Source: Microbacterium kyungheense (lineage in GTDB: Bacteria; Actinomycetota; Actinomycetes; Actinomycetales; Microbacteriaceae). Taken from it: a DNA stretch of 64,000 nt. The notes under the pieces are model-generated. The model did no database searches. It was not told the DNA's origin and saw only the letters and a program-made list of their open reading frames with translations. The position numbers were made by a program, and so were the translations under genes. The stretch is from positions 186,001 through 250,000 of the forward strand of contig NZ_VFPE01000003.1 in the NCBI RefSeq assembly GCF_006783905.1, in the 5' to 3' direction. Of the stretch, positions 17,905 through 30,855 are shown in pieces (positions within the stretch are counted from its first letter, which is position 1; every line of letters starts with the position of its first letter).

Positions 17905-17938
17905 TGCCGCGGGGCCGGTACGCACCGGCCCCGCGGCA
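17905..17938 (+). other. Intercistronic stem-loop between binding protein and permease
   Basis: A perfect 15-bp GC-rich stem (TGCCGCGGGGCCGGT paired with 17924-17938) closes a 4-nt loop ACGC. No U-tract follows, so it is more likely an mRNA-stabilising or partial-termination element. Such elements give more binding protein than permease, as in the maltose operons of other bacteria. Confidence 0.75.
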
Positions 17939-17987
17939 CCCGACCCACCCGAACTGACGCAGCCGTCAGTCACAGAAAGGAGCCGAG

Positions 17988-18983
17988 GTGAGCACGACAG
18001 CGACGAGAGTCATCGTCACCGATCGCCCCGCCAAGCGCTCGTTGCGGCGCACCGTCCGCCCCGAGAACACCTTCCAGCGTCCCGGGCAGCGTTCGCGCTC
18101 GCGTCGCGAGACCGTGGCGGGCTACGCGTTCCTCAGCCCGTGGCTGATCGGCTTCTTCGGCCTGACCGCCATCCCGATGGTGTACTCGCTGTACCTGTCG
18201 TTCACGCGGTACAACATCTTCCAGCCGCCGAAGTGGATCGGGCTGGACAACTACATCCGGATGTTCACCGATGACCCGGTGTTCATCCAGTCGGCGCAGA
18301 TCACGCTCGTGTACGTGTTCATCGGCACCCCGATCACGATGGCCGCGGCCCTCGCCGTGGCGATGCTGCTGAACTTCCGCGACCAGGGCGCCGGCTTCTT
18401 CCGCTCGGCGTTCTACGCGCCCTCGCTCATCGGCGGTTCGGTGTCGGTCGCCATCGTGTGGCGCGCCATGTTCTCGACCGACGGGCCGGTCGACAACTCG
18501 CTGTCGTTCTTCGGCATCGACATCGGCGGCTGGATCGGCAACCCGGCGATGATCCTGCCGATGATGATCCTCCTGCACGTGTGGCAGTTCGGCTCGACCA
18601 TGGTCATCTTCCTCGCCGGCCTCAAGCAGATCCCCAAGGAGCTGTACGAGGCGGCCGAGATGGACGGGGCGGGCGCCTGGCGGCGCTTCCGTGCCGTCAC
18701 GATCCCGATGCTCTCGCCGGTGATCTTCTTCAACCTGCTGCTGGGCCTCATCGGCGCCTTCCAGGTGTTCACCTCGGCGTACATCATCTCCAACGGCACC
18801 GGCGGCCCCGCGGGCATGACCAACTTCATCACGGTCTACCTCTACAAGCGCGGCTTCTCCGACGGGCAGATGGGCTATGCGGCCGCGATCGCGTGGGTCC
18901 TCCTCATCGTGGTCGCCATCATCGCCTTCATCCTTTTCCGCACCCAGAAATCGTGGGTTCACTACGCAGGAGACGACCGATGA
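17988..18983 (+). CDS. ABC sugar transporter permease (MalF/UgpA type)
   Basis: This 331-residue protein has a basic N-terminal tail and six membrane segments. The EAA loop KELYEAAEMDGAG near residue 220 is the ATPase contact. GTG 17988 has AAAGGAG six nt upstream. Its stop overlaps the next permease as ATGA, which is usual for paired subunits. It belongs to the CUT1 importer with the binding protein at 16594. Confidence 0.92.
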   Translation: MSTTATRVIVTDRPAKRSLRRTVRPENTFQRPGQRSRSRRETVAGYAFLSPWLIGFFGLTAIPMVYSLYLSFTRYNIFQPPKWIGLDNYIRMFTDDPVFIQSAQITLVYVFIGTPITMAAALAVAMLLNFRDQGAGFFRSAFYAPSLIGGSVSVAIVWRAMFSTDGPVDNSLSFFGIDIGGWIGNPAMILPMMILLHVWQFGSTMVIFLAGLKQIPKELYEAAEMDGAGAWRRFRAVTIPMLSPVIFFNLLLGLIGAFQVFTSAYIISNGTGGPAGMTNFITVYLYKRGFSDGQMGYAAAIAWVLLIVVAIIAFILFRTQKSWVHYAGDDR

Positions 18984-19909
18984 CCTCCGCATCCTTCACC
19001 GACGGCACGATGGAGACCATCGAGCAGGAGATGATGCCGGCGACGCCGTCCGCGCCCCGGCGCCGCGTGAAGCGCAAGACGTGGCAGACGGTCATCTGGC
19101 TGGTCGTCCTGCTCGCCATCACGGCGGTCGTGCTCTATCCGCTCGTGTGGCTGTTCCTGTCGACGTTCAAGCCGAACTCCGAGTTCGGGCAGAACACCGG
19201 CCTGCTGCCCGAGAACTGGTACTTCGGCAACTACGCCAAGGTGATGGAGGGCATCGCCGGCGTGCCGATGTGGCGGTTCTTCCTGAACTCGCTGATCCTG
19301 TCGGTGGCCGCCGTCGTCGGCACGCTGCTGTCGTCGGCCCTCGCCGCGTACGCGTTCGCCCGGGTGCAGTTCAAGGGCCTCGGGATCTTCTTCGCCGCGA
19401 TGATCGGCACGCTGCTGCTGCCGTTCCACGTCGTGATCATCCCGCAGTACATCATCTTCAACCAGCTCGGCTGGGTCGACACGTACATCCCGCTGATCCT
19501 GCCCAAGTTCCTCGCCACCGGCGCGTTCTTCGTGTTCCTGCTGGTCCAGTTCATGCGGCAGATGCCGCGCGACATGGACGAGGCCGCGCGCATCGACGGT
19601 GCCGGCCACTTCCGGATCTTCTGGTCGATCATCCTGCCGCTGATCAAGCCCGCGCTGATCACGTGCGCGATCTTCGCGTTCATCTGGGAGTGGAACGACT
19701 TCCTCGGACCCCTGCTGTACCTCACGAGCCCCGAGAACTACCCGCTGCCGATCGCGCTGCGCCTGTACAACGACGCGTCCTCGGGCGGTGCCGACTACGG
19801 CGCCACCGTCACGGCGTCCTTCGTCGCCCTCGTCCCGGTGCTGCTGTTCTTCATCGTGTTCCAGCGGTTCCTCGTCGACGGCGTCGCCACGCAGGGCCTG
19901 AAGGGCTGA
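18980..19909 (+). CDS. ABC sugar transporter permease (MalG/UgpE type)
   Basis: This 309-residue permease has about 35 polar residues, then membrane segments and the EAA loop DMDEAARIDGAG. It ends FQRFLVDGVATQGLKG, the conserved C-terminus of MalG-like subunits. It overlaps the previous permease by 4 nt, which fixes the ATG at 18980. No ATPase gene follows, so an ATPase encoded elsewhere (MsiK-like in actinobacteria) is presumed. Confidence 0.92.
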   Translation: MTSASFTDGTMETIEQEMMPATPSAPRRRVKRKTWQTVIWLVVLLAITAVVLYPLVWLFLSTFKPNSEFGQNTGLLPENWYFGNYAKVMEGIAGVPMWRFFLNSLILSVAAVVGTLLSSALAAYAFARVQFKGLGIFFAAMIGTLLLPFHVVIIPQYIIFNQLGWVDTYIPLILPKFLATGAFFVFLLVQFMRQMPRDMDEAARIDGAGHFRIFWSIILPLIKPALITCAIFAFIWEWNDFLGPLLYLTSPENYPLPIALRLYNDASSGGADYGATVTASFVALVPVLLFFIVFQRFLVDGVATQGLKG

Positions 19910-19916
19910 GGCAGCC

Positions 19917-20564
19917 ATGGACCGCCGTCACCTGCGCGCCGCACGCCGAGCCGACGCCTCGGGAAGCGGGCCGACGCTCGAAGAGCGTGAGCCCGCCCGC
20001 TACCCGGGCGCGAAGGGCGCGTTCGCGCTGTTCGGCGAGGTGCTGCTGACCGGTCTGCTGATCACCGTCGGCGGTCTGCTGGTCCTGACGCTGCCGGCGG
20101 CGCTGGCCGCCGGCATCCGTCACCTGCGCCGGTACGTGAACGCCGAGCAGTCTCACACGCGCGCGTTCTGGGCCGACTGGCGCAAGGCGCTGCCGGGCGG
20201 ACTGGTCGTCGGCGTCGCGGCCGTGGTCATCGCGGTCGTGCTGGCGCTCGACATCGTGCTCGCCGGCAGCGGCGCACTGCCCGGCGGGCCGATCATCGGG
20301 ATCGTCGGCTGGGCGGGGCTCGCCGTCGGCGCCGTGGCGCTGCTGGCAGCGGCCGGCGCGTGGACGCCGGAGGCCGGCTGGCGTCCGGCGGTCCGCGGCA
20401 TCCCGTCGGTCATCGCGGGCGATCCGCTGGGCGCCGTGTACTTCGCGGTCGCGGCCGTGCTCACGGGCGTCGTCACGTGGATGCTGGCGCCGCTCATCAT
20501 CGCCGGCCTCGGCTGCTCGGCGCTCGCGGTCGTCGCCATCCCGGCTCGCCGCACCCGCCGCTGA
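19917..20564 (+). CDS. Integral membrane protein, possibly YesL/DUF624-like
   Basis: The 215-residue protein begins with about 35 polar residues, then four or five hydrophobic segments (FALFGEVLLTGLLITVGGLL, VVGVAAVVIAVVLALDIVL and others). An inner FWADWRKALPGG resembles the DUF624/YesL pattern, and the place right after sugar permeases also fits, but the match is weaker than for the protein at 5614. It lies 7 nt after the permease gene, so it is cotranscribed. The function is unknown. Confidence 0.6.
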   Translation: MDRRHLRAARRADASGSGPTLEEREPARYPGAKGAFALFGEVLLTGLLITVGGLLVLTLPAALAAGIRHLRRYVNAEQSHTRAFWADWRKALPGGLVVGVAAVVIAVVLALDIVLAGSGALPGGPIIGIVGWAGLAVGAVALLAAAGAWTPEAGWRPAVRGIPSVIAGDPLGAVYFAVAAVLTGVVTWMLAPLIIAGLGCSALAVVAIPARRTRR

Positions 20565-20620
20565 CGCGGCATCCCTCCCCCGTTCTCCGCCTTCCGAATC
20601 CATCGAAGGAGCTGCTCGAC

Positions 20621-22705
20621 GTGCTGTACGGCGCCGATTACAACCCCGACCAGTGGCCCGAGGAGGTGTGGGACGAGGACGTCCGCCTCATGCAGGAGGC
20701 CGGCGTCAACATCGTGAGCCTCGGCATCTTCGCGTGGTCGCGCATCCAGCCCGCCGAGGACACGTGGGACTTCGAGTGGCTCGACACGGTGATCGGCAAG
20801 CTGCACGCGGGCGGCATCGCGGTGAACCTCGCGACGGCGACCGCGTCTCCGCCGCCGTGGGTGAGCGCGACGTATCCCGAGACGCTGCCGGCCGACGAGT
20901 CGGGCGCATCGTACTGGCCGGGCAGCCGCCAGCACTTCGCGCCGTCCTCGCCGACCTACCGGCGCCTGGCCGGCGAGCTGGTGCGGCGCCTGGCCGAGCG
21001 CTACGCCCACCATCCCGCCGTGGTGATGTGGCACGTCGGGAACGAGTTCGGCTGCCACCTGTGGATGGACTTCTCCGACGCCGCCCGCGACGCGTACCGC
21101 GGGTGGCTGGAGGGTCGCTATGCGACGATCGACGCCCTCAACGACGCGTGGGGCACGAGCTTCTGGTCGCAGCGCTACGGCGCGTTCGACGAGATCTTCC
21201 CGCCGCGCCTCGCCCCCTACAGCCACAACCCGTCGTCGATGCTCGACTGGCGCCGCTTCACGAGCGACATGCTGCTGGAGTGCTACCTCATGGAGCGGGC
21301 GATCCTGCTCGAGGCCGGCGCCTCGCAGCCGATCACGACGAACTTCATGGGGCCGTTCAAGCCCGCGGACTACCGCCGGTGGGCGCCGTTCATGGACGTG
21401 ATCGCCGACGACTGCTACCCCGATCCGGCGAACCCGCACCGGGTGAGGGATGCCGCGTTCCAGCGCGACCTCATCCGCTCACTGAAGCCGGACACGCCGT
21501 GGCTGCTGTGGGAGCAGGCCACCGATGCGGTCAACTGGCGTCCCGCGAACCCCGGCAAGCGCCCCGGGGCGCTCATGGCCGAGACGGCGCAGTCCGTGGC
21601 GCGCGGCGCCGACGGGATCATGTTCTTCCAGTGGCGGCAGTCGCGCGCCGGCAGCGAGAAGTTCCACTCCGCGATGCTTCCCCACGCCGGCACAGAGACC
21701 CGCACGTGGGACGCCGTCACCGAGCTGGGCGCGCGCCTGAAGGCGCTGCCGGCCCTCCCCGCGCCCGGGCGGGACGCGCACGTCGGGCTCGTGTTCGACT
21801 GGGAGAACTGGTGGGCGGTCGAAGAGCGCGACCACCCCACCGAGATCGACTACCTCGCCCTCGTGCTGGACTGGTACGGCGCGTTCCACGAGCGGGGCAT
21901 CCAGGTCGACGTCATCGCCCCCGAAGAGGCGGGCCTCGGCTACGACGTCGTCGTGGCGCCCACGCTGTACCTGCTGCGCGACGAGGGCGCCACGGCGCTC
22001 ACCGCGTTCGTCCGGGGCGGCGGCACGCTGCTCACCGGGCCTTTCACCGACATCGTCGACGGACACGACCAGTTCCGCGACGGCGGGTTCCTCACCCAGC
22101 TCGCAGACGTGCTCGGGCTGCGGTTCGAGGACTTCGGCGCGCTGGCCGGGACGTCCGCCGGCGCCAGCGGAGTCGGCGCGCTCAACGGACAGGCCGTGCA
22201 GGCCGCCCGGGCCGCCGCGGCGGCCGGCACGGCGGAGTTCGCCCTCGACGGCGTCGCCCACCTCGGCCGCCTGGTCGCCGAGTCCGTGCACGCGACCAGC
22301 GCGACCGTCGTCTCGGCGTTTCGCACCGGCGCGCGAGCCGGGTCCCCCGCGCTCACGCGCCACGCCTTCGGCGACGGAGAGGCCTGGTACGTCGCGACGC
22401 AGCCCGCAGGCACCGGACTCGGTGCCGTCGTCGACGCGGTGGTGGCGGCATCCGGCGTCCGCCCGGTGGTCGCAGGGCTGCCCGCCGGCGTCGAGGCCGC
22501 GCGCCGCGGCGACCTCGTCACGCTCATCAACCACGGCGACGCCCGCGTCGAGATCGCGATCGACGGGACGGATGCCGAGACCGGCGTCGACACAGCGCTC
22601 GTCGTCCTCGAACCCCAGGGCGTCGCGTTCGTGATGTCGCCCGAACGGGCCGAGGCATCGGCCGCCCCCGCCGACGCGACGCGCCGCACGGCCGTCGCCC
22701 CCTGA
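20621..22705 (+). CDS. GH42 beta-galactosidase
   Basis: This 694-residue enzyme starts VLYGADYNPDQWPEEVW, the GH42 opening. The acid/base is E142 in GNEFG and the nucleophile E298 in LLWEQ; a trimerisation domain and a C-terminal beta domain follow. GTG 20621 has AAGGAG 9 nt upstream and places the GADYNP motif at the normal distance; upstream in-frame starts would add unrelated sequence. No signal peptide is present. It is related to, but not a recent copy of, the GH42 at the left edge. Imported beta-galacto-oligosaccharides are the expected substrate. Confidence 0.92.
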   Translation: MLYGADYNPDQWPEEVWDEDVRLMQEAGVNIVSLGIFAWSRIQPAEDTWDFEWLDTVIGKLHAGGIAVNLATATASPPPWVSATYPETLPADESGASYWPGSRQHFAPSSPTYRRLAGELVRRLAERYAHHPAVVMWHVGNEFGCHLWMDFSDAARDAYRGWLEGRYATIDALNDAWGTSFWSQRYGAFDEIFPPRLAPYSHNPSSMLDWRRFTSDMLLECYLMERAILLEAGASQPITTNFMGPFKPADYRRWAPFMDVIADDCYPDPANPHRVRDAAFQRDLIRSLKPDTPWLLWEQATDAVNWRPANPGKRPGALMAETAQSVARGADGIMFFQWRQSRAGSEKFHSAMLPHAGTETRTWDAVTELGARLKALPALPAPGRDAHVGLVFDWENWWAVEERDHPTEIDYLALVLDWYGAFHERGIQVDVIAPEEAGLGYDVVVAPTLYLLRDEGATALTAFVRGGGTLLTGPFTDIVDGHDQFRDGGFLTQLADVLGLRFEDFGALAGTSAGASGVGALNGQAVQAARAAAAAGTAEFALDGVAHLGRLVAESVHATSATVVSAFRTGARAGSPALTRHAFGDGEAWYVATQPAGTGLGAVVDAVVAASGVRPVVAGLPAGVEAARRGDLVTLINHGDARVEIAIDGTDAETGVDTALVVLEPQGVAFVMSPERAEASAAPADATRRTAVAP

Positions 22706-22738
22706 ACTCTTCCCCCACCACCGAGACCGGAGACATCC

Positions 22739-27003
<4,265 letters not shown>

Positions 27004-27035
27004 CCCCTACCCGACCGACTCGCACAGGAGCCCCG

Positions 27036-28556
27036 ATGACCGACGCCACCGCCCGCCTCGATCCGCACCACGACATCGCCGACATCGACCGCCGTCTGTT
27101 CGGCGGGTTCGTCGAGCACCTGGGGCGGCACATCTACGACGGCATCTTCGAGCCCGGCCACCCCGCGGCAGACGACGAGGGCTTCCGCACCGACGTGGTC
27201 GAGCTCGTCAAGGAGCTCGGCGTCTCGACCATCCGCTACCCCGGCGGCAACTTCGTCTCGGGCTACCGGTGGGAGGACGGCGTCGGCCCGAAGGACGAGC
27301 GCCCGCGCCGGCTCGACCTGGCATGGCACTCCACCGAGACCAACGAGGTCGGCCTGCACGAGTTCCAGGCATGGCTCGACCGCGTCGGCAGCGACCTGAT
27401 GCTCGCCGTCAACCTCGGCACGCGCGGCACGCAGGAGGCCCTCGACCTGCTCGAGTACGCCAACGTCGACACGCCGACGACGTGGACGGACCAGCGCGCC
27501 GCGAACGGGCGCGAGACGCCGTTCGGCGTGAAGATGTGGTGCCTGGGCAACGAGATGGACGGCCCGTGGCAGGTCGGTCACCGGGGCGCCGACGACTACG
27601 GCAAGCTCGCGATGCGCACCGCCAAGGCCATGCGCATGGTCGACCCGGGCGTCGAGCTCGTGGTGTGCGGATCGTCCGGCCGCGGCATGCCGACCTTCGG
27701 CTCGTGGGAGCGCCAGGTGCTCGAGCACACCTTCGACGACGTCGACTTCATCTCGTGCCACTCCTACTACCAGGAGCATGACGGCAACGCGCAGGAGTTC
27801 CTCGCCTCGGGCGTCGACATGGCACGCTTCATCGAGTCCGTGGTCGCCATCGCCGACACCGTGGCGGCGACGAAGAAGAGCGACAAGCGCATCATGATCT
27901 CGTTCGACGAGTGGAACGTCTGGTACCTGCACGACGACCAGGGCGGCCAGAACGACAAGCCCGAGGAGAAGGGCTGGCCCGTCGCCCCGCGTCTGCTCGA
28001 AGACCAGTACAACGCCCTGGATGCCGTCGTCTTCGGCGATCTCCTGATCACGCTACTGCAGCACGCCGACCGGGTGCGCTCGGCCTCGCTCGCCCAGCTC
28101 GTCAACGTCATCGCGCCGATCATGACCGAGCCCGGCGGACCGGCGTGGCGCCAGACCACCTTCTTCCCGTTCTCGATCACGTCGCGTCTCGCGCACGGGC
28201 GCGCGGTGCGCGTGCCGGTGTCGTCGGGCTCGTTCGTCTCGGCGAAGCTCGGTGACGTGGCGACCCTCAACGCCGTCGCCACCGTCGATGACGAGGGCGT
28301 GTCGCTGTTCGTCGTGAACCGTTCGACGACGGATGCGGCCACCCTGCGCGTCGACCTGGCCCCGCTGGTGCGCGAGCTCGACCGCGAGGTCTCGGTCGCC
28401 GAGGCGCACCTGCTGCACGACGACGACCTGTATGCGGCCAACACGCTCGCCGATCAGACGCGCGTGGGCGTGCGCGGGGCCGACGCGACGGTCGACGGCG
28501 ACCTGCTCACGGTCGAGCTGCCGGCCGTGTCGTGGGCCGCGATCCGGCTGGCGTGA
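27036..28556 (+). CDS. abfA: GH51 alpha-L-arabinofuranosidase
   Basis: This 506-residue enzyme fits the GH51 length and motifs: FGGFVEHLGRHIYDGIFEPG, RYPGGNFVSGYRWEDGVGP, acid/base E173 in CLGNEMDGPW and nucleophile E292 in FDEWNVWY. The C-terminal beta domain covers the last 150 residues. It releases terminal arabinofuranose from arabinan or arabinogalactan oligosaccharides and is normally intracellular. CAGGAG lies 7 nt before ATG 27036. It follows GH2 by 32 nt and precedes GH35 by 13 nt, so all are cotranscribed. Confidence 0.93.
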   Translation: MTDATARLDPHHDIADIDRRLFGGFVEHLGRHIYDGIFEPGHPAADDEGFRTDVVELVKELGVSTIRYPGGNFVSGYRWEDGVGPKDERPRRLDLAWHSTETNEVGLHEFQAWLDRVGSDLMLAVNLGTRGTQEALDLLEYANVDTPTTWTDQRAANGRETPFGVKMWCLGNEMDGPWQVGHRGADDYGKLAMRTAKAMRMVDPGVELVVCGSSGRGMPTFGSWERQVLEHTFDDVDFISCHSYYQEHDGNAQEFLASGVDMARFIESVVAIADTVAATKKSDKRIMISFDEWNVWYLHDDQGGQNDKPEEKGWPVAPRLLEDQYNALDAVVFGDLLITLLQHADRVRSASLAQLVNVIAPIMTEPGGPAWRQTTFFPFSITSRLAHGRAVRVPVSSGSFVSAKLGDVATLNAVATVDDEGVSLFVVNRSTTDAATLRVDLAPLVRELDREVSVAEAHLLHDDDLYAANTLADQTRVGVRGADATVDGDLLTVELPAVSWAAIRLA

Positions 28557-28569
28557 GGCGCCGACGACG

Positions 28570-30855
28570 ATGACACGCCTGCTGCACCTCGATGCCACCG
28601 TGCCCGCACGCGACGAGCGGCGCCCGCGCATGGCGAACGACGAGGACGTCCGGCGCGGGCTCGGCATCACGAGCCGCTGCCTGTTCCGGGACGGACGGCC
28701 GTGGCTGCCGGTCTCGGGCGAGCTGCACTATTCGCGCGTCCCCCGCGAGCGCTGGACCGAGCGCCTGCGCCTGATGCGCGCGGGCGGGATCACCGTCGTC
28801 GCGACGTACGTGCTGTGGCTGCACCACGAGCCGGTGCGCGGTGAGGCCTCGTTCGACGGCGGCCTCGATGTCGCCGCGTTCGTCGACGCGGCGCGGGCCG
28901 AGGGGCTCGAGGTGGTGCTGCGCATCGGACCGTGGGCGCACGGCGAGGCGCGCAACGGCGGCTTCCCGGACTGGGTGCAGCAGGCGCCGGTCGCCCACCG
29001 TACCGACGATCCCGCGTACCTGGCGCTCGTGGCCGAGTGGTTCGGGCGTCTGGCCCGCGCGCTGGGCGACCGCGGCAGGCCCGACGTGCTGCTCGGCATC
29101 CAGCTCGAGAACGAACTGTACGACCAGCCGGGGCATCTCGTGACGCTCAAGCGCCTCGCCCGCGAGGCCGGGCTGTCGGCGCCCCTGTGGACGGCCACCG
29201 CATGGGGCGGCGCGCAGCTGCCCGACCCCGAGGTGCTGCCGCTGTGGGGCGGGTACGGCGACGGGTTCTGGGTCGACCCGGGTGAGCCGTGGGACCGTAC
29301 CTTCCGCGCGCACTTCTTCTTCTCGGACACGTGGGACGACCCCGGCATCGGCGCCGACGTGAGGGAAACGGATGCCGCGTCCGCCGGCCGTGCCCCGGCT
29401 GCCACGCGCAGCGCCGAACTGTCGCCGTGGTTCCCTGCCGCGACGTGCGAGCTCGGCGGCGGGATGGCGACGGCGTACCACCGTCGTCCGCGGCCGGACG
29501 CGCTCGACATCGCGGCGGTCGCGCATGCCAAGCTCGGCAGCGGCTCGGCGTGGCAGGGCTACTACATGTACACCGGCGGCACGAACCCCGGCCCCGATCT
29601 CGAAGAGACGCAGGCGACCGGGTACCCCAACGACCTGACGCCGCGCAGCTACGACTTCCACGCGCCGATCGGCGAAGCGGGCCGCACGTCGCCGACGCAC
29701 GCGGCGCTGCGGGGCCAGCACGCGTTCATCGCCGCGTTCGGCGAGCGGCTCGCCCCGATGCCCTCGCACCTGCCCGACGTCCGGCCCCACGGCGTCGAGG
29801 ACGCCGAGACGCTGCGATGGGCGGTGCGGGCCGACGGCGGCTCTGGCTTCGTGTTCATCGGCCGGCACCAGCCTCACGTGCCGCTGCCGACGTACCGGGG
29901 CGCACGCCTGCGGGTCGCGACGACCCACGGCACGGTCGAGCTGCCCAGCGCCCCCGTCGACATCCCCGCCGGCACGCTCGCGCGCTGGCCGCTCGGGCTC
30001 GAGGTCGAGGGCGTCACGATCGAGTGGGCGACGGCCACGGCGCTGACGGTGCTGCCGGGCGCGGTGCCCACGCTGGTGCTGGCCGAGGATGCCGGCATCC
30101 CGGTCGAGATCGCGCACGAGGGCGTCGTGCATCCGGTCACGCCCGGCGCGGACCCCCTGCGGCTCGCCGGTGCGCTCGACGTGCTGGTGCTGACGGCCGC
30201 CGACGCGGCGGACGCCTGGGTCGTCGAGTCCGGCGAGCGCCGGCTGCTCGTCTCGCCCGACGAGGTGACGTGGGACGCCGCCGGCGCGCTGTCCGTGCGC
30301 TCGGGCGCCGGCCGCCCCGACGTGCGGGAGTACGCCGCCGGAGCCTGGCGTTCGCTCGGCCTCGAGCTCTCGGACGGCGCCGGGCTGGAGGCATCCTGCT
30401 TCGTCCGGACCGTGCGCGAAGCATCGGTGCCGTCGGGCGACTACGGCAGCCGCGACGGACGTCAGGGCGCGCCCCGCGACGAGGTGCTCGACGCCCACGC
30501 CGCGGTGTTCGCGATCGACCTGGCGCCGCACACGGACGACGCCGTGCTGCGGGTGCGGTGGGCCGGCGACGTCCTGCAGCTGCGTGTGGACGGCGAGACG
30601 ACGACCGACCGGTTCTGGGACGGTTCGGAGTTCGTCGTCAGCCTGCGCGACGCGGGCGTCGGCCCGGGATCGCGCGTCGAGCTGCGCATCCTTCCCCTGC
30701 GCGCCGACAGCGGCGTGCACCTGCCGGACGACGCCGCTGCGCGCCTGGCCGCGGCGACCGAAACGCTGTGCGCACTCGACGACGTGACCATCGAACAGCG
30801 CGCCCTCTGGCGCGAGACCGCAACCGGACGAGAGCCGAAGGAGACCCTCCGATGA
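28570..30855 (+). CDS. GH35 beta-galactosidase-like glycosidase
   Basis: This 761-residue protein has GH35 motifs: SGELHYSRVPRERW, YVLWLHHEP, RIGPWAHGEARNGGFPDW, acid/base E182 in QLENELYD and nucleophile E294 in TCELGGGM. YYMYTGGTNPG follows, as in the family. The C-terminal 400 residues form beta domains. Actinobacterial members act on beta-galactosides; the long C-terminal part leaves room for an unusual specificity. No signal peptide is seen. Its stop overlaps the GH27-like start as ATGA. Confidence 0.85.
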   Translation: MTRLLHLDATVPARDERRPRMANDEDVRRGLGITSRCLFRDGRPWLPVSGELHYSRVPRERWTERLRLMRAGGITVVATYVLWLHHEPVRGEASFDGGLDVAAFVDAARAEGLEVVLRIGPWAHGEARNGGFPDWVQQAPVAHRTDDPAYLALVAEWFGRLARALGDRGRPDVLLGIQLENELYDQPGHLVTLKRLAREAGLSAPLWTATAWGGAQLPDPEVLPLWGGYGDGFWVDPGEPWDRTFRAHFFFSDTWDDPGIGADVRETDAASAGRAPAATRSAELSPWFPAATCELGGGMATAYHRRPRPDALDIAAVAHAKLGSGSAWQGYYMYTGGTNPGPDLEETQATGYPNDLTPRSYDFHAPIGEAGRTSPTHAALRGQHAFIAAFGERLAPMPSHLPDVRPHGVEDAETLRWAVRADGGSGFVFIGRHQPHVPLPTYRGARLRVATTHGTVELPSAPVDIPAGTLARWPLGLEVEGVTIEWATATALTVLPGAVPTLVLAEDAGIPVEIAHEGVVHPVTPGADPLRLAGALDVLVLTAADAADAWVVESGERRLLVSPDEVTWDAAGALSVRSGAGRPDVREYAAGAWRSLGLELSDGAGLEASCFVRTVREASVPSGDYGSRDGRQGAPRDEVLDAHAAVFAIDLAPHTDDAVLRVRWAGDVLQLRVDGETTTDRFWDGSEFVVSLRDAGVGPGSRVELRILPLRADSGVHLPDDAAARLAAATETLCALDDVTIEQRALWRETATGREPKETLR

